14,156 bases of DNA from Ignavibacteriales bacterium (GTDB taxonomy: Bacteria > Bacteroidota > Ignavibacteria > Ignavibacteriales > Melioribacteraceae), in assembly GCA_027080245.1 (NCBI GenBank), contig JALWSN010000442.1, positions 1-14,156 on the forward strand, read 5' to 3'. Of this stretch, positions 7,502-14,156 are shown one piece after another. A program made the translations under genes and the position numbers. The notes beneath the pieces were generated by a model. That model made no database searches. It had not been told where the DNA came from and saw nothing but the letters and a program-made list of their open reading frames with translations. How positions within the stretch are numbered: position 1 is the first letter of the stretch; each line of letters opens with the position of its first letter.

Positions 7502-8788
7502 TTATTTGATTTTCTCTAATATTTTTTCCGCCGCTAATCGCCCGCTTCTGACGGCGCTTTCCATTGTTGCCGGTAAATTTGGAATTAACCAATCTCCGGC
7601 AAATTCAAGATTTTCAAAATTTGGTTTGAAATTTTCAACAGCGCTCGAAAATTGCGGCGTTGCTTTGAACGTTGCTCGCCTTTCTTTAATTATTTCAATA
7701 GAATCAAAATCATCGCTCATTAAACCGGGGAAATATTTTTTTAATTCTTCTTTTACTAATTCCTTTAATGTATCAATGTTTAAATTGATTAACGAATCTG
7801 CCGCACTCTTTACTAACGTTAAATATTCTCCGTGATTAAACGCCCAATCGAATTCCGAATCTACAAGGTATGCATATTCGTGTTTAAGAATTTTTCTTCT
7901 CAAAAAAACGTGAGCCGAAATGATCGCGGACGGAATGTAATTGTCCAAAAGCCCCCGTGGAATATGATTAAATAATATTTTTTTTAAACTGTGCAATGGA
8001 AGAGTAATAATAGCTCCATCGAATTCGGTAAAAGTGTTCTTATTTGTAATAATTTTAATTAGCCTCTTATTATTAACAATAAGAGAGATTACCCTTTCGG
8101 AAGTATTGATTTTATTGCCTTTACTTAAAATGTAATTTTGGGCTCCAAGGCAATAATAATCAGTCAAATTTTCGGATGGAATTACAAACTTGTAACCCGC
8201 CTTATTACGTATGAACATCTCTTTTAAAATATTCCTAAAATATATTGCGCCAGCTTGATTGAACGAAGAGTTCAACGCTCCGATGCCAATCATTTCCCAA
8301 AAATATTTTATGGCGTCTTCTTCCTGCGAAAACTTTTTCAACCAGATTTCAACGGTTTCGTTCTTCGCACTGCTTTCGAAAATTAAAGTAAAAAGCTGAA
8401 GCGACAATTTCAATTTGCTAATGCTTGAGAGTAATTTAAATTTACTTAATGCACTTAACAAATTAAAAGGGTAATATTTGTTAGGGATTTTCCAAATATA
8501 CTTCTTCCCGCCCTTAAAAATAAATGGCAAAGTTAAACCGTTAAAAGCCAAATATTTTTTGTTAGGATTAATCGTATTGAACAGCTGGAGAGTATCTTTG
8601 TAACAGCTTAATAATAGGTGTTGTCCATTATCCAATAAAATATTTGTGGTTTTTGATTTGAACGCTTTCGCCCTGCCGCCAATTTTCGGAGAAGCTTCTA
8701 AAATTTGCACGGAAATATTATTCTTAATTAAAGTAACAGCGGCGGATATCCCCGCCAAGCCCCCACCAATAACGACGATTTTTTTCAT
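7502..8788 (-). CDS. hpnE: Hydroxysqualene dehydroxylase HpnE
   Basis: FAD-dependent amine-oxidase/phytoene-desaturase-like enzyme that reduces hydroxysqualene to squalene, the last step of the HpnCDE route. Seen: an N-terminal Rossmann dinucleotide motif GGGLAG (8-13, GxGxxG as G8, G10, G13), E31 at the end of the second strand for the adenosine ribose, and GGRA (37-40). The HpnE-typical ERRATFKATP segment is at 369-378, and the C-terminal FAD motif FAGDW (396-400) is followed by LPATMESAVRSGRLAA (403-418). The length of 428 residues is normal. Its ATG directly abuts the hpnD stop codon (TAAATG), pointing to translational coupling and a single transcript. A carotenoid desaturase is the main alternative, but the motif set and the HpnC/HpnD partners argue for HpnE. 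No terminator hairpin was seen after it. Confidence 0.93.
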   Translation of the reverse strand: MKKIVVIGGGLAGISAAVTLIKNNISVQILEASPKIGGRAKAFKSKTTNILLDNGQHLLLSCYKDTLQLFNTINPNKKYLAFNGLTLPFIFKGGKKYIWKIPNKYYPFNLLSALSKFKLLSSISKLKLSLQLFTLIFESSAKNETVEIWLKKFSQEEDAIKYFWEMIGIGALNSSFNQAGAIYFRNILKEMFIRNKAGYKFVIPSENLTDYYCLGAQNYILSKGNKINTSERVISLIVNNKRLIKIITNKNTFTEFDGAIITLPLHSLKKILFNHIPRGLLDNYIPSAIISAHVFLRRKILKHEYAYLVDSEFDWAFNHGEYLTLVKSAADSLINLNIDTLKELVKEELKKYFPGLMSDDFDSIEIIKERRATFKATPQFSSAVENFKPNFENLEFAGDWLIPNLPATMESAVRSGRLAAEKILEKIK

Positions 8789-9631
8789 TTAATAAATCAA
8801 ACTATATTTGGCCCAAACTCCAAAGGCAATTGCGGTCTTCTGAATTCTTGAAACATTAATATCGTTGGAAAATACGTTAAAATTTTTTTCCTCGAGTTTC
8901 TTTAGCAAATTAAAATAAATATGTTGCATTGCCCTTGCCGCAAGCATTGCCGGTTTATCTTCGTATCTTAGCGAACGCGTTGCTACTTCAAAAAACATCT
9001 TTGCACGCTGGGCTTCAAATTTCATTAAGCTTACAAAATTCTGATTGTAAACATTTTTGAAAAGCTCTTCCTCGGAATAATTAAATCTTTTCAAGTCGTC
9101 AAGCGGCAAATAAATTCTTCCCATTTGGGCGTCTTTTTTTACGTCTCTTAAAATGTTTGTTAATTGTAAAGCAAGTCCGAGGTTAATGGCAAACTTCTTG
9201 GTAGATTCATGTTTGTAACCAAATATTTCAATGCTCATTAACCCAACGGTTGAAGCTACTTTGTAACAATAATCAAGCAAATCTTCGAAGGTAAAATATT
9301 TTTTTTGCTGAATGTCAAGTTCCATCCCGCTTATTAAATCGAAGAACGGTTCAATGGGAATGTTAAATTTTCTGATAATGTTTACCAACTTATTGAACAA
9401 TGGATAAACGCTCTTACCATTCAGCGCATTCTCAAATTCGTTTCGCCATTTTCTCAATCTTTCGTATTTTAGGTCGTTTGGCAAATTTGAATTGTCGGCT
9501 ATGTCGTCCGTCTTTTTACAAAATGCATACACAGTGTTCATTGCCGAACGCTTGTTTTCAGGCAATAAATTAAAAGCAAAATAAAAATTACTTTTGCTCT
9601 GGCGACTTATTTCTCTGGCAATATCACTCAT
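8789..9631 (-). CDS. hpnD: Presqualene diphosphate synthase HpnD
   Basis: Trans-isoprenyl diphosphate synthase of the squalene/phytoene synthase family. In the HpnCDE route it condenses two farnesyl diphosphates to presqualene diphosphate. The first Asp-rich motif is DDIAD (42-46). The second is RDVKKD (D163 and D167) followed by GRIYLP (171-176); both bind the Mg2+-diphosphate. The length of 280 residues fits the family. Its ATG lies within the end of hpnC (8-bp overlap, ATGAGTGA), and its stop touches hpnE. It is a paralogue of the upstream gene. Assignment as HpnD rather than HpnC rests on the RDVKKDAQMGRIYLP context, which resembles phytoene and presqualene synthases, and on gene order. 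Phytoene synthase would be the alternative in isolation. Confidence 0.92.
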   Translation of the reverse strand: MSDIAREISRQSKSNFYFAFNLLPENKRSAMNTVYAFCKKTDDIADNSNLPNDLKYERLRKWRNEFENALNGKSVYPLFNKLVNIIRKFNIPIEPFFDLISGMELDIQQKKYFTFEDLLDYCYKVASTVGLMSIEIFGYKHESTKKFAINLGLALQLTNILRDVKKDAQMGRIYLPLDDLKRFNYSEEELFKNVYNQNFVSLMKFEAQRAKMFFEVATRSLRYEDKPAMLAARAMQHIYFNLLKKLEEKNFNVFSNDINVSRIQKTAIAFGVWAKYSLIY

Positions 9632-10472
9632 AAGTAAGTAAACTTTTAATAAAAATTAAAAGGTAATCGATTTTGTTCAACTTAACTTTGTAATTTAACA
9701 ATTTAAAATTAATTTTATCAATTTTTTTTAAGATTTTAAGCCCGCCGTAAATAGTGGCAGTAATTTGAATTTTAAATTTAAAAGGGAGCTTATTTAACAG
9801 CCCTTTCCCGCGGTAGAATAGAGATTCCGTATATTTTACAAGGCTTTCCATCATTTTGCCAAATTCTTCGGAATGTTTTCGCTTGATTATTTCCTCTTCG
9901 GAAACGTTAAACTTAGTGATCGTTTCTTTTGGCAAGTAAATCCTTCCCTTTAATAAATCAACCGAAATATCCTGCCACATATTTGTAAGTTGTAAGGCCG
10001 TACAAATAAAATCCGATTGCCGCCGCGAATCTTCGTCGCGAATATTAAACATTTCCAAAAGGATCCTTCCAATTGGATTGGCGGATTTATTACAATAGCT
10101 TAACAACTCATCCATAGTAGCGTATCTTGTTTTATTTATGTCTTGTTCAAAAGCTTCCAACAAATCGAAAAAATAATCTTCGCTAAGATTTAGTTTTCGG
10201 ATTGTATTTACAATGCCTTCCCAAAAGACATTGGCATATTCTCCCTTAATAGCAAGGCGAAAATTGTTTCTGAATTCTTCAAGCCGTTTCAATCGTTCTG
10301 CTTTGGGCAAACTCCCTTCGTCCGCAATATCGTCGGCGGTTCTTGCAAATTTGTAAACCATCGCAACATGCGGAATTAGTTCGGCGGACAAAAAAAATGA
10401 TACTACGGGAAAATTCTCGTAATGCTCTTTTGCTACTTTAATTGCTGCGTTGTAAACGTTTTCGAGACTCAT
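9624..10472 (-). CDS. hpnC: Hydroxysqualene synthase HpnC
   Basis: Squalene/phytoene synthase family member that converts presqualene diphosphate to hydroxysqualene. Seen: the HpnC-typical HYENFPV near the N-terminus (17-23), the first Asp-rich motif ADDIAD (46-51), and the second WQDISVDLLKGRIYLP (166-181) with D168 and D172. The WQD in place of the RDV of HpnD marks the HpnC subfamily. The length is 282 residues with a Lys-rich, hydrophobic tail (about 250-282). It is the first gene of hpnC-hpnD-hpnE and overlaps hpnD by 8 bp. No Shine-Dalgarno precedes the ATG. Transcription could begin at the nearby TATTTTTG element (10497-10504) or continue from tRNA-Leu, since no hairpin terminator lies in the 73-bp gap. 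Confidence 0.93.
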   Translation of the reverse strand: MSLENVYNAAIKVAKEHYENFPVVSFFLSAELIPHVAMVYKFARTADDIADEGSLPKAERLKRLEEFRNNFRLAIKGEYANVFWEGIVNTIRKLNLSEDYFFDLLEAFEQDINKTRYATMDELLSYCNKSANPIGRILLEMFNIRDEDSRRQSDFICTALQLTNMWQDISVDLLKGRIYLPKETITKFNVSEEEIIKRKHSEEFGKMMESLVKYTESLFYRGKGLLNKLPFKFKIQITATIYGGLKILKKIDKINFKLLNYKVKLNKIDYLLIFIKSLLTYE

Positions 10473-10496
10473 TGAATTTCAGATTAATAATTTCAA

Positions 10497-10504
10497 CAAA
10501 AATA
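10497..10504 (-). promoter_or_regulatory. Possible -7 element for hpnCDE
   Basis: The minus strand reads TATTTTTG, a full match to the Bacteroidota -7 consensus TAnnTTTG, about 25 bases ahead of the hpnC ATG. The nearest upstream TTG (10533-10531) is 26 bases away rather than 19-20, so the -33 half is poor. The surrounding sequence is T-rich, which raises the chance of a random match. Confidence 0.3.
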
Positions 10505-10545
10505 ATAAAAAGAGGAAAATAAGCGGAACACAATCGAAGAGATAG

Positions 10546-10629
10546 TGCCCGGAACAGGACTCGAACCTGCACGGGATTGCTCCCACTAGGTCCTGAACCT
10601 AGCGCGTCTACCAATTCCGCCATCCGGGC
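10546..10629 (-). tRNA. tRNA-Leu (anticodon CAG)
   Basis: An 84-base class II tRNA without an encoded CCA. The acceptor arms GCCCGGA (10629-10623) and TCCGGGC (10553-10547) pair fully, with discriminator A at 10546. The anticodon stem CTAGG/CCTAG closes the loop TTCAGGA, giving anticodon CAG at 10595-10593, which reads CUG. A long variable arm with GGGA/TCCC stem and a T-loop TTCGAGT are present. The translated shadow of this gene gives the familiar MAELVDALGSG peptide, which should not be annotated as a protein. Confidence 0.97.
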
Positions 10630-10661
10630 ATCTTATAGAGAACGAGCTTAATTAGAGAATG

Positions 10662-10691
10662 CAAAAATAGTAATCATTAAATTTAAATCAA
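10662..10691 (-). promoter_or_regulatory. Bacteroidota-type promoter of tRNA-Leu
   Basis: On the minus strand TTG (10691-10689, within CTTTG) is followed after exactly 19 bases by TATTTTTG (10669-10662). This fits the -33 TTG / -7 TAnnTTTG housekeeping promoter known from Bacteroides and relatives. It sits between the PBP1A stop codon and the tRNA, and leaves a leader of roughly 25-30 bases for 5' processing. It may also drive hpnCDE by read-through. Confidence 0.65.
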
Positions 10692-10694
10692 AGT

Positions 10695-12974
10695 TTACTC
10701 TGGCGGTATTTCCATCGCCTCGTGACCAACACTATCGGGAATCATGTATTTAGTATTGATTTTAATAGTCGTATCTCTCCGGGCGTTGAACAACGGCGGA
10801 ATATCCTTAATGTTGATAATATCTTCCACTACCCCGCTTTTGCAGTCGTCCGAATAAAGGCGCGGCGTGCCGAGTTCGTAAATGGACTCTTTGCAAAATT
10901 TAACAGTAACAACGTTTCCGCTTTTTGGCGGTTTGAAATCTTCAAGCGGCAAGTCAAGCGAATCGTAAACAGCTTTCATGAATATCGACCAAATGGGATT
11001 TGCCGCGCGAGCACCTTGTCCGTAATTTCCCGTAAATTTAACTCTGTTATCGTCGAACCCAACCCAAACACCTGCGGCAATTTGTGGAGTGTAGCCTACA
11101 AACCAAGCGTCGGAAAATCCTTGAGTTGTTCCCGTTTTACCTGCGGCAGGTCTTTGGAAATGATAAACAACCCTTGAACGAACTCCCGTGCCGCGGTTAA
11201 TAACCGTCTCTAACATATTTGTAATAATGTAAGCGGTTTCTTCCGAAATAGCTTCGTGAGAAACAGGCGCAAATTGATCAATAATAATACCGTCCTTGTT
11301 TTCGATTTTTAAAATTGAAAACGGTTCGTTATAAATACCCTTATTTGCAAACGACGCATAAGCCGAAGTAATTTCTAACGGGGAAACTTCGGAAGTGCCT
11401 AACGCTATTGAGGGAACAAGGTTTAGCTTGCTTTTGATGCCTAATTTACTAGCGTAAACGCCCACTTGCCACAATGGCACGTATCCTTCAATAATTAATC
11501 TTGCCGTAACAAGATTAATCGAATGGGCGAGCGCATCCCTTAAAGTTACAAAGCCGCCGGTTTCTTCTTCAAAATTCTTCGGCGCCCAACCATTGTAATT
11601 GAACGGCTGGTCTAAAATAGGATATGCCGGGTACAGTCCATTGTCGATTGCAACCGTGTAAATTATTGGCTTGAACGCCGAACCCGGCTGCCTTTTAATT
11701 TGTGTTACATGATTTAAACCGTATTTGATATTTTCGTCCCTGCCTCCAACCATTGCTTTTATTTCGCCCGTTTTCACATCTAACGCAACAAAACCCACTT
11801 GAATTGTTTGAGCCTTGCGTTCAATTGAATCAACGAAAGCAATGTTGTTTTTCAGCGATAAATAAATGCTGTCTCGTGCCGACTCCGTTTTCGCCCTTAA
11901 ATAATCGGCTCTACTCTTTATTGACTTATCAATCAAATCATCTACAATATCCCTGTGTTCCTCCCATTTCCACTTTTTGTCGAATATTTTTTGAAAATTA
12001 TCCAGATGCTCTTTTACCGCCATGTTCGCTATTTTTTGCATCCGGGTGTCGAGCGTTGTAGTAATAGTTAGTCCGTCTTCGTAAATATCAAAACCATACT
12101 TCTTTGAAAGACGGCTCAATTTCCGTCTAATCATTTCAACAAAATCCGGAGCTATCTTTGAAGTCGAACCTTCGGCTACGGACTGCTTTGTCACTTTTAT
12201 TGGCGTGGCTATCAGCTTCCGGTATTCTTGTTTAGAAAGCATCCCGACTTCAAACATATTGTGCATTACCAAATTTCTTCTCATAAGAGCGCGATTGTAA
12301 TTCCTAAACGGATCATACCCGTAAGGCGATTTCAGCAAAGCCACTAATACCGCGGCTTCGGGAATGGTAATGTCCTTAATGTCCTTATTAAAATAGGTCC
12401 GCGCTGCAACGCCAACTCCGTGCGCCCCACGACCAAAGTAAGAAATATTCAGATACATTTCGAGGATTTCATTTTTCGTGTAAGATTTTTCCAGCTCGAC
12501 GGCGGTAATCCACTCCCTTAGCTTTCGAACTATTGTGTCGAAAATTGTCTCGTGCCTGTATTTAAGCTTAAACAAATTCTTTGCTAACTGCTGCGTAATT
12601 GTGCTTGCGCCTTCGCGCCTGAAAAGAAAAATATTTTTGAACATCGCTTTTGCAAAACGGACTAAATCTACACCCCAATGTTCATAAAATTTTCTGTCTT
12701 CCGTCGCGATTAAAGCATTAACTACGCATTTGGGAATGCTGTCGATTGGCGTGTAAATTCTGTTCTGTCTGTAAAAGCTTCCAATCAATTCGCCGTCGGC
12801 GCTGAAAACTTTACTTGCCAACTGTGGTCTGGGGTTCTCAAGTTGTTCGAAAGAAGGCAATCCTTCCACAACATAGTTGTAAAAAAAATATCCGCCTACA
12901 AAAAGAGCTATTAGAAAAAATGAGAATAAAGACCAAAATATTTTTCTTCTTAAATTTTTCTTTTGCTTCGCCAT
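10695..12974 (-). CDS. mrcA: Class A penicillin-binding protein (PBP1A family)
   Basis: Bifunctional peptidoglycan synthase of the inner membrane: polymerises lipid II and cross-links peptides in the periplasm. Seen: a basic cytoplasmic N-terminus, one membrane anchor (about 12-34), then a GT51 transglycosylase domain with EDRKFYEHWG (92-101, catalytic E92), GASTITQQLAKN (122-133), RKLREW (150-155) and KNEILEMYLN (167-176). The transpeptidase follows with SAFK (S432 acyl-ester serine, K435), SIN (485-487) and KTGT (613-616). A charged segment of about 60 residues (330-390) lies between the N-terminal part and the transpeptidase core. The length of 759 residues is normal. The start codon shares one base with the stop of the upstream phosphoesterase (TAATG), indicating coupling. 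The symbol is by family resemblance; ponA-type naming would be equally fair. Confidence 0.95.
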   Translation of the reverse strand: MAKQKKNLRRKIFWSLFSFFLIALFVGGYFFYNYVVEGLPSFEQLENPRPQLASKVFSADGELIGSFYRQNRIYTPIDSIPKCVVNALIATEDRKFYEHWGVDLVRFAKAMFKNIFLFRREGASTITQQLAKNLFKLKYRHETIFDTIVRKLREWITAVELEKSYTKNEILEMYLNISYFGRGAHGVGVAARTYFNKDIKDITIPEAAVLVALLKSPYGYDPFRNYNRALMRRNLVMHNMFEVGMLSKQEYRKLIATPIKVTKQSVAEGSTSKIAPDFVEMIRRKLSRLSKKYGFDIYEDGLTITTTLDTRMQKIANMAVKEHLDNFQKIFDKKWKWEEHRDIVDDLIDKSIKSRADYLRAKTESARDSIYLSLKNNIAFVDSIERKAQTIQVGFVALDVKTGEIKAMVGGRDENIKYGLNHVTQIKRQPGSAFKPIIYTVAIDNGLYPAYPILDQPFNYNGWAPKNFEEETGGFVTLRDALAHSINLVTARLIIEGYVPLWQVGVYASKLGIKSKLNLVPSIALGTSEVSPLEITSAYASFANKGIYNEPFSILKIENKDGIIIDQFAPVSHEAISEETAYIITNMLETVINRGTGVRSRVVYHFQRPAAGKTGTTQGFSDAWFVGYTPQIAAGVWVGFDDNRVKFTGNYGQGARAANPIWSIFMKAVYDSLDLPLEDFKPPKSGNVVTVKFCKESIYELGTPRLYSDDCKSGVVEDIINIKDIPPLFNARRDTTIKINTKYMIPDSVGHEAMEIPPE

Positions 12975-13702
12975 TATTCGCTTAAATCTATTAGTTCAAA
13001 ATTACCGTTTTCAAATCTACCGTAACAAGGTTGTTTAATCCATGAACCAAGATTAACATAATACCCGCCTTTGTATTCAACTACTTTACGATTGTGGGTA
13101 TGCCCCATTATCACAAAGTCGAATCCCTCGTCAATTTTCTTTTGGGCAATCTTTAAAAGGAAATCGCGCTTACTGTAATATTTTTTGTCTGTGTATTCCC
13201 TGCTCGATTTACTTGCCTTGCGAGCAATCTTAATTCCTAAATCTGGATGAATCAATGAATACAAAAATTGCGCAAATTTGTTGCGGGTTATTTTTTTTAG
13301 AATATTGTAACCAACATCACTCTTAATCAGTCCGTCGCCGTGGCTGATCCAAAAAAGCTTTCCTCCGATTTTTAATTCAATCGAATCGAAAAACAATTGC
13401 ACTTTTAACTCTTTCGTAAAAAAATCACGATGCATAAAATCGTGATTTCCAATTAAATACTTTACTGTTCCGCCGGCATCGGTAAAGCCCCGCAAAGCGG
13501 CAAACACCCTGTAAAATCCTTTCTGTATAGCCTGTCTGTATTCGAACCAATAATCAAAGAAATCTCCGACAATAAATAATTCACTTTCTTTCGGCGGTAT
13601 GCTTTTCAAGAAGTCGGTAAATAACCTTTCTTTCTTCTCTTCTTTTGATTTGTCCTCCAATCCCAAATGTAAATCGGAAATAAAATAAATGATCTTCTCC
13701 AC
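12974..13702 (-). CDS. lpxH: LpxH-like UDP-2,3-diacylglucosamine diphosphatase
   Basis: Calcineurin-like metallophosphoesterase. LpxH hydrolyses UDP-2,3-diacylglucosamine to lipid X and UMP in lipid A synthesis at the inner face of the inner membrane. The five metal-binding blocks are in order: SDLHLG (9-14; D10, H12), GDFFD (46-50; D47), GNHD (85-88), HGDG (121-124) and GHTH (200-203), followed by NLGSW (217-221). The YW right after GDFFD and the 242-residue length fit LpxH and its Bacteroidota relatives. Substrate specificity is inferred; other small phosphoesterases share the metal blocks. The start is GTG (13702-13700), since an in-frame stop lies only a few codons upstream and no ATG is available. 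No Shine-Dalgarno is seen. The 86-bp gap to the preceding gene has no convincing promoter; the best element, TAACTTTA, lacks a spaced TTG. It is coupled to the PBP1A gene. Confidence 0.85.
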   Translation of the reverse strand: MEKIIYFISDLHLGLEDKSKEEKKERLFTDFLKSIPPKESELFIVGDFFDYWFEYRQAIQKGFYRVFAALRGFTDAGGTVKYLIGNHDFMHRDFFTKELKVQLFFDSIELKIGGKLFWISHGDGLIKSDVGYNILKKITRNKFAQFLYSLIHPDLGIKIARKASKSSREYTDKKYYSKRDFLLKIAQKKIDEGFDFVIMGHTHNRKVVEYKGGYYVNLGSWIKQPCYGRFENGNFELIDLSE

Positions 13703-13788
13703 GCCGAACTTAATTTTATTTTAAAATTTAAAGTTACTAATAAATAAAATGAAGGGAAAGGAAAAACAGAGAGCGCTAAATCTGCAAA

Positions 13789-14156
13789 TCATTTCTCAAC
13801 GGTAAACTTAATTAACAAATCGCTGTCGTCAATCGTAACGCTGTCAATTGGTGCGGGAAATTCTTTAATTAATTGCATCTTCTTGGATCTTACAAACACT
13901 GTGTCCTTAAACGTCTTCTCGACCTTTTTGCTAATGAACTTAAATGGCAATTTTATTTTGTAATCGTTGTAAATACCTTTCTGCAAAAGCTTTAGCCGTA
14001 CAACGAATGTTTTTTCCTTAGATTTTATTGACGAGTAAATGATCTTAAAAACCGGTATTCCTTTTTTATTAATCCATTGATTGAAAAAATAATCAAGATT
14101 TTTACCAGCTATTTTTTTGGTCAATTTTTCAAATTTTTTTGTCGTTGTGTTTTTGT
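13789..14156 (-). CDS. C-terminal end of an M1-like metallopeptidase (partial)
   Basis: Open reading frame that runs off the right edge; only the last ~122 codons are visible, so the start lies outside. The frame is open through to 14156, and the TTG at 14124 is an internal codon, not a start. The stretch GKNLDYFFNQWINKKGIPVF matches the end of the gluzincin domain in M1 aminopeptidases (typically SGxDLxxFFxQWxxxxGxPxL). It is followed by a beta-rich tail of the kind that ends these proteins. The zinc-binding HExxH would be upstream of the window and cannot be checked. Being upstream of lpxH on the same strand, it could belong to the same transcript; a weak T-rich stretch after its stop lacks a good stem. 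Confidence 0.65.
   Translation of the reverse strand, partial: KNTTTKKFEKLTKKIAGKNLDYFFNQWINKKGIPVFKIIYSSIKSKEKTFVVRLKLLQKGIYNDYKIKLPFKFISKKVEKTFKDTVFVRSKKMQLIKEFPAPIDSVTIDDSDLLIKFTVEK

Noticed and set aside
7506..7835. Plus-strand reading frame opposite the end of hpnE
   Set aside because: It mirrors the conserved FAD C-terminal motif region of hpnE and has no independent support.
10438..10623. Small minus-strand reading frame beginning MAELVDALGSG
   Set aside because: It is the translated shadow of tRNA-Leu, a well-known false protein call, and runs on into the spacer and the hpnC start.
10722..12061. Plus-strand reading frames opposite the PBP1A gene (10722-11177, 11753-12061)
   Set aside because: They are antisense to a gene with strong motifs and have no recognisable domain or start signal.
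13703..13788. Possible terminator after the M1-like gene (CAGA...TCTG followed by T-run)
   Set aside because: The stem is only four base pairs, too weak to call.
13789..14124. The right-edge frame as a complete 111-residue protein
   Set aside because: The initial codon is TTG, the frame stays open to the window edge, and the sequence matches only the C-terminal end of M1 peptidases.

Overview
The window looks like ordinary chromosomal DNA from an AT-rich, Gram-negative bacterium of the Bacteroidota/Ignavibacteria side of the FCB group. Three things suggest this. The tRNA gene has a promoter of the Bacteroidota housekeeping type (TTG, 19 bases, TATTTTTG). Shine-Dalgarno sequences are almost absent, with one striking exception in front of citrate synthase. 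The gene set combines an LpxH-like lipid A enzyme, a Bacteroidota-like class A PBP, a mitochondrial-type citrate synthase and the HpnCDE squalene route. The lineage is an inference from these features; no 16S or marker comparison was possible.

Layout: rlmN (133-1218, +) is the only plus-strand gene. It converges on, and overlaps by 14 bp, a very large minus-strand gene (1205-5926) for a 1573-residue protein. That protein has an acyl-CoA-ligase-type adenylation domain near the N-terminus, about 800 residues of unrecognised sequence, and a GNAT acyltransferase domain at the C-terminus. All remaining genes are also on the minus strand. In transcription order from the right edge they are: the C-terminal end of an M1-like aminopeptidase (cut by the window edge), an LpxH-like phosphoesterase and a PBP1A-like glycosyltransferase/transpeptidase (TAATG-coupled), tRNA-Leu(CAG), the tightly packed hpnC-hpnD-hpnE operon, citrate synthase with a perfect Shine-Dalgarno and GTG start followed by a strong intrinsic terminator, and then the giant ligase gene.

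How the genes work together: HpnC and HpnD are paralogous head-to-head prenyl synthases and HpnE is an FAD enzyme; together they turn farnesyl diphosphate into squalene. No squalene-hopene cyclase or oxidosqualene pathway is visible here, so the end product cannot be read from this window. The LpxH-like protein (lipid A) and PBP1A (peptidoglycan) form a small envelope operon. The ligase/GNAT giant is the least conventional element and the best candidate for something undescribed. It contains an acyl-activating module and an acyl-transferring module in one chain, but its substrate and acceptor are unknown. No mobile element, CRISPR array, prophage or defence system was seen.
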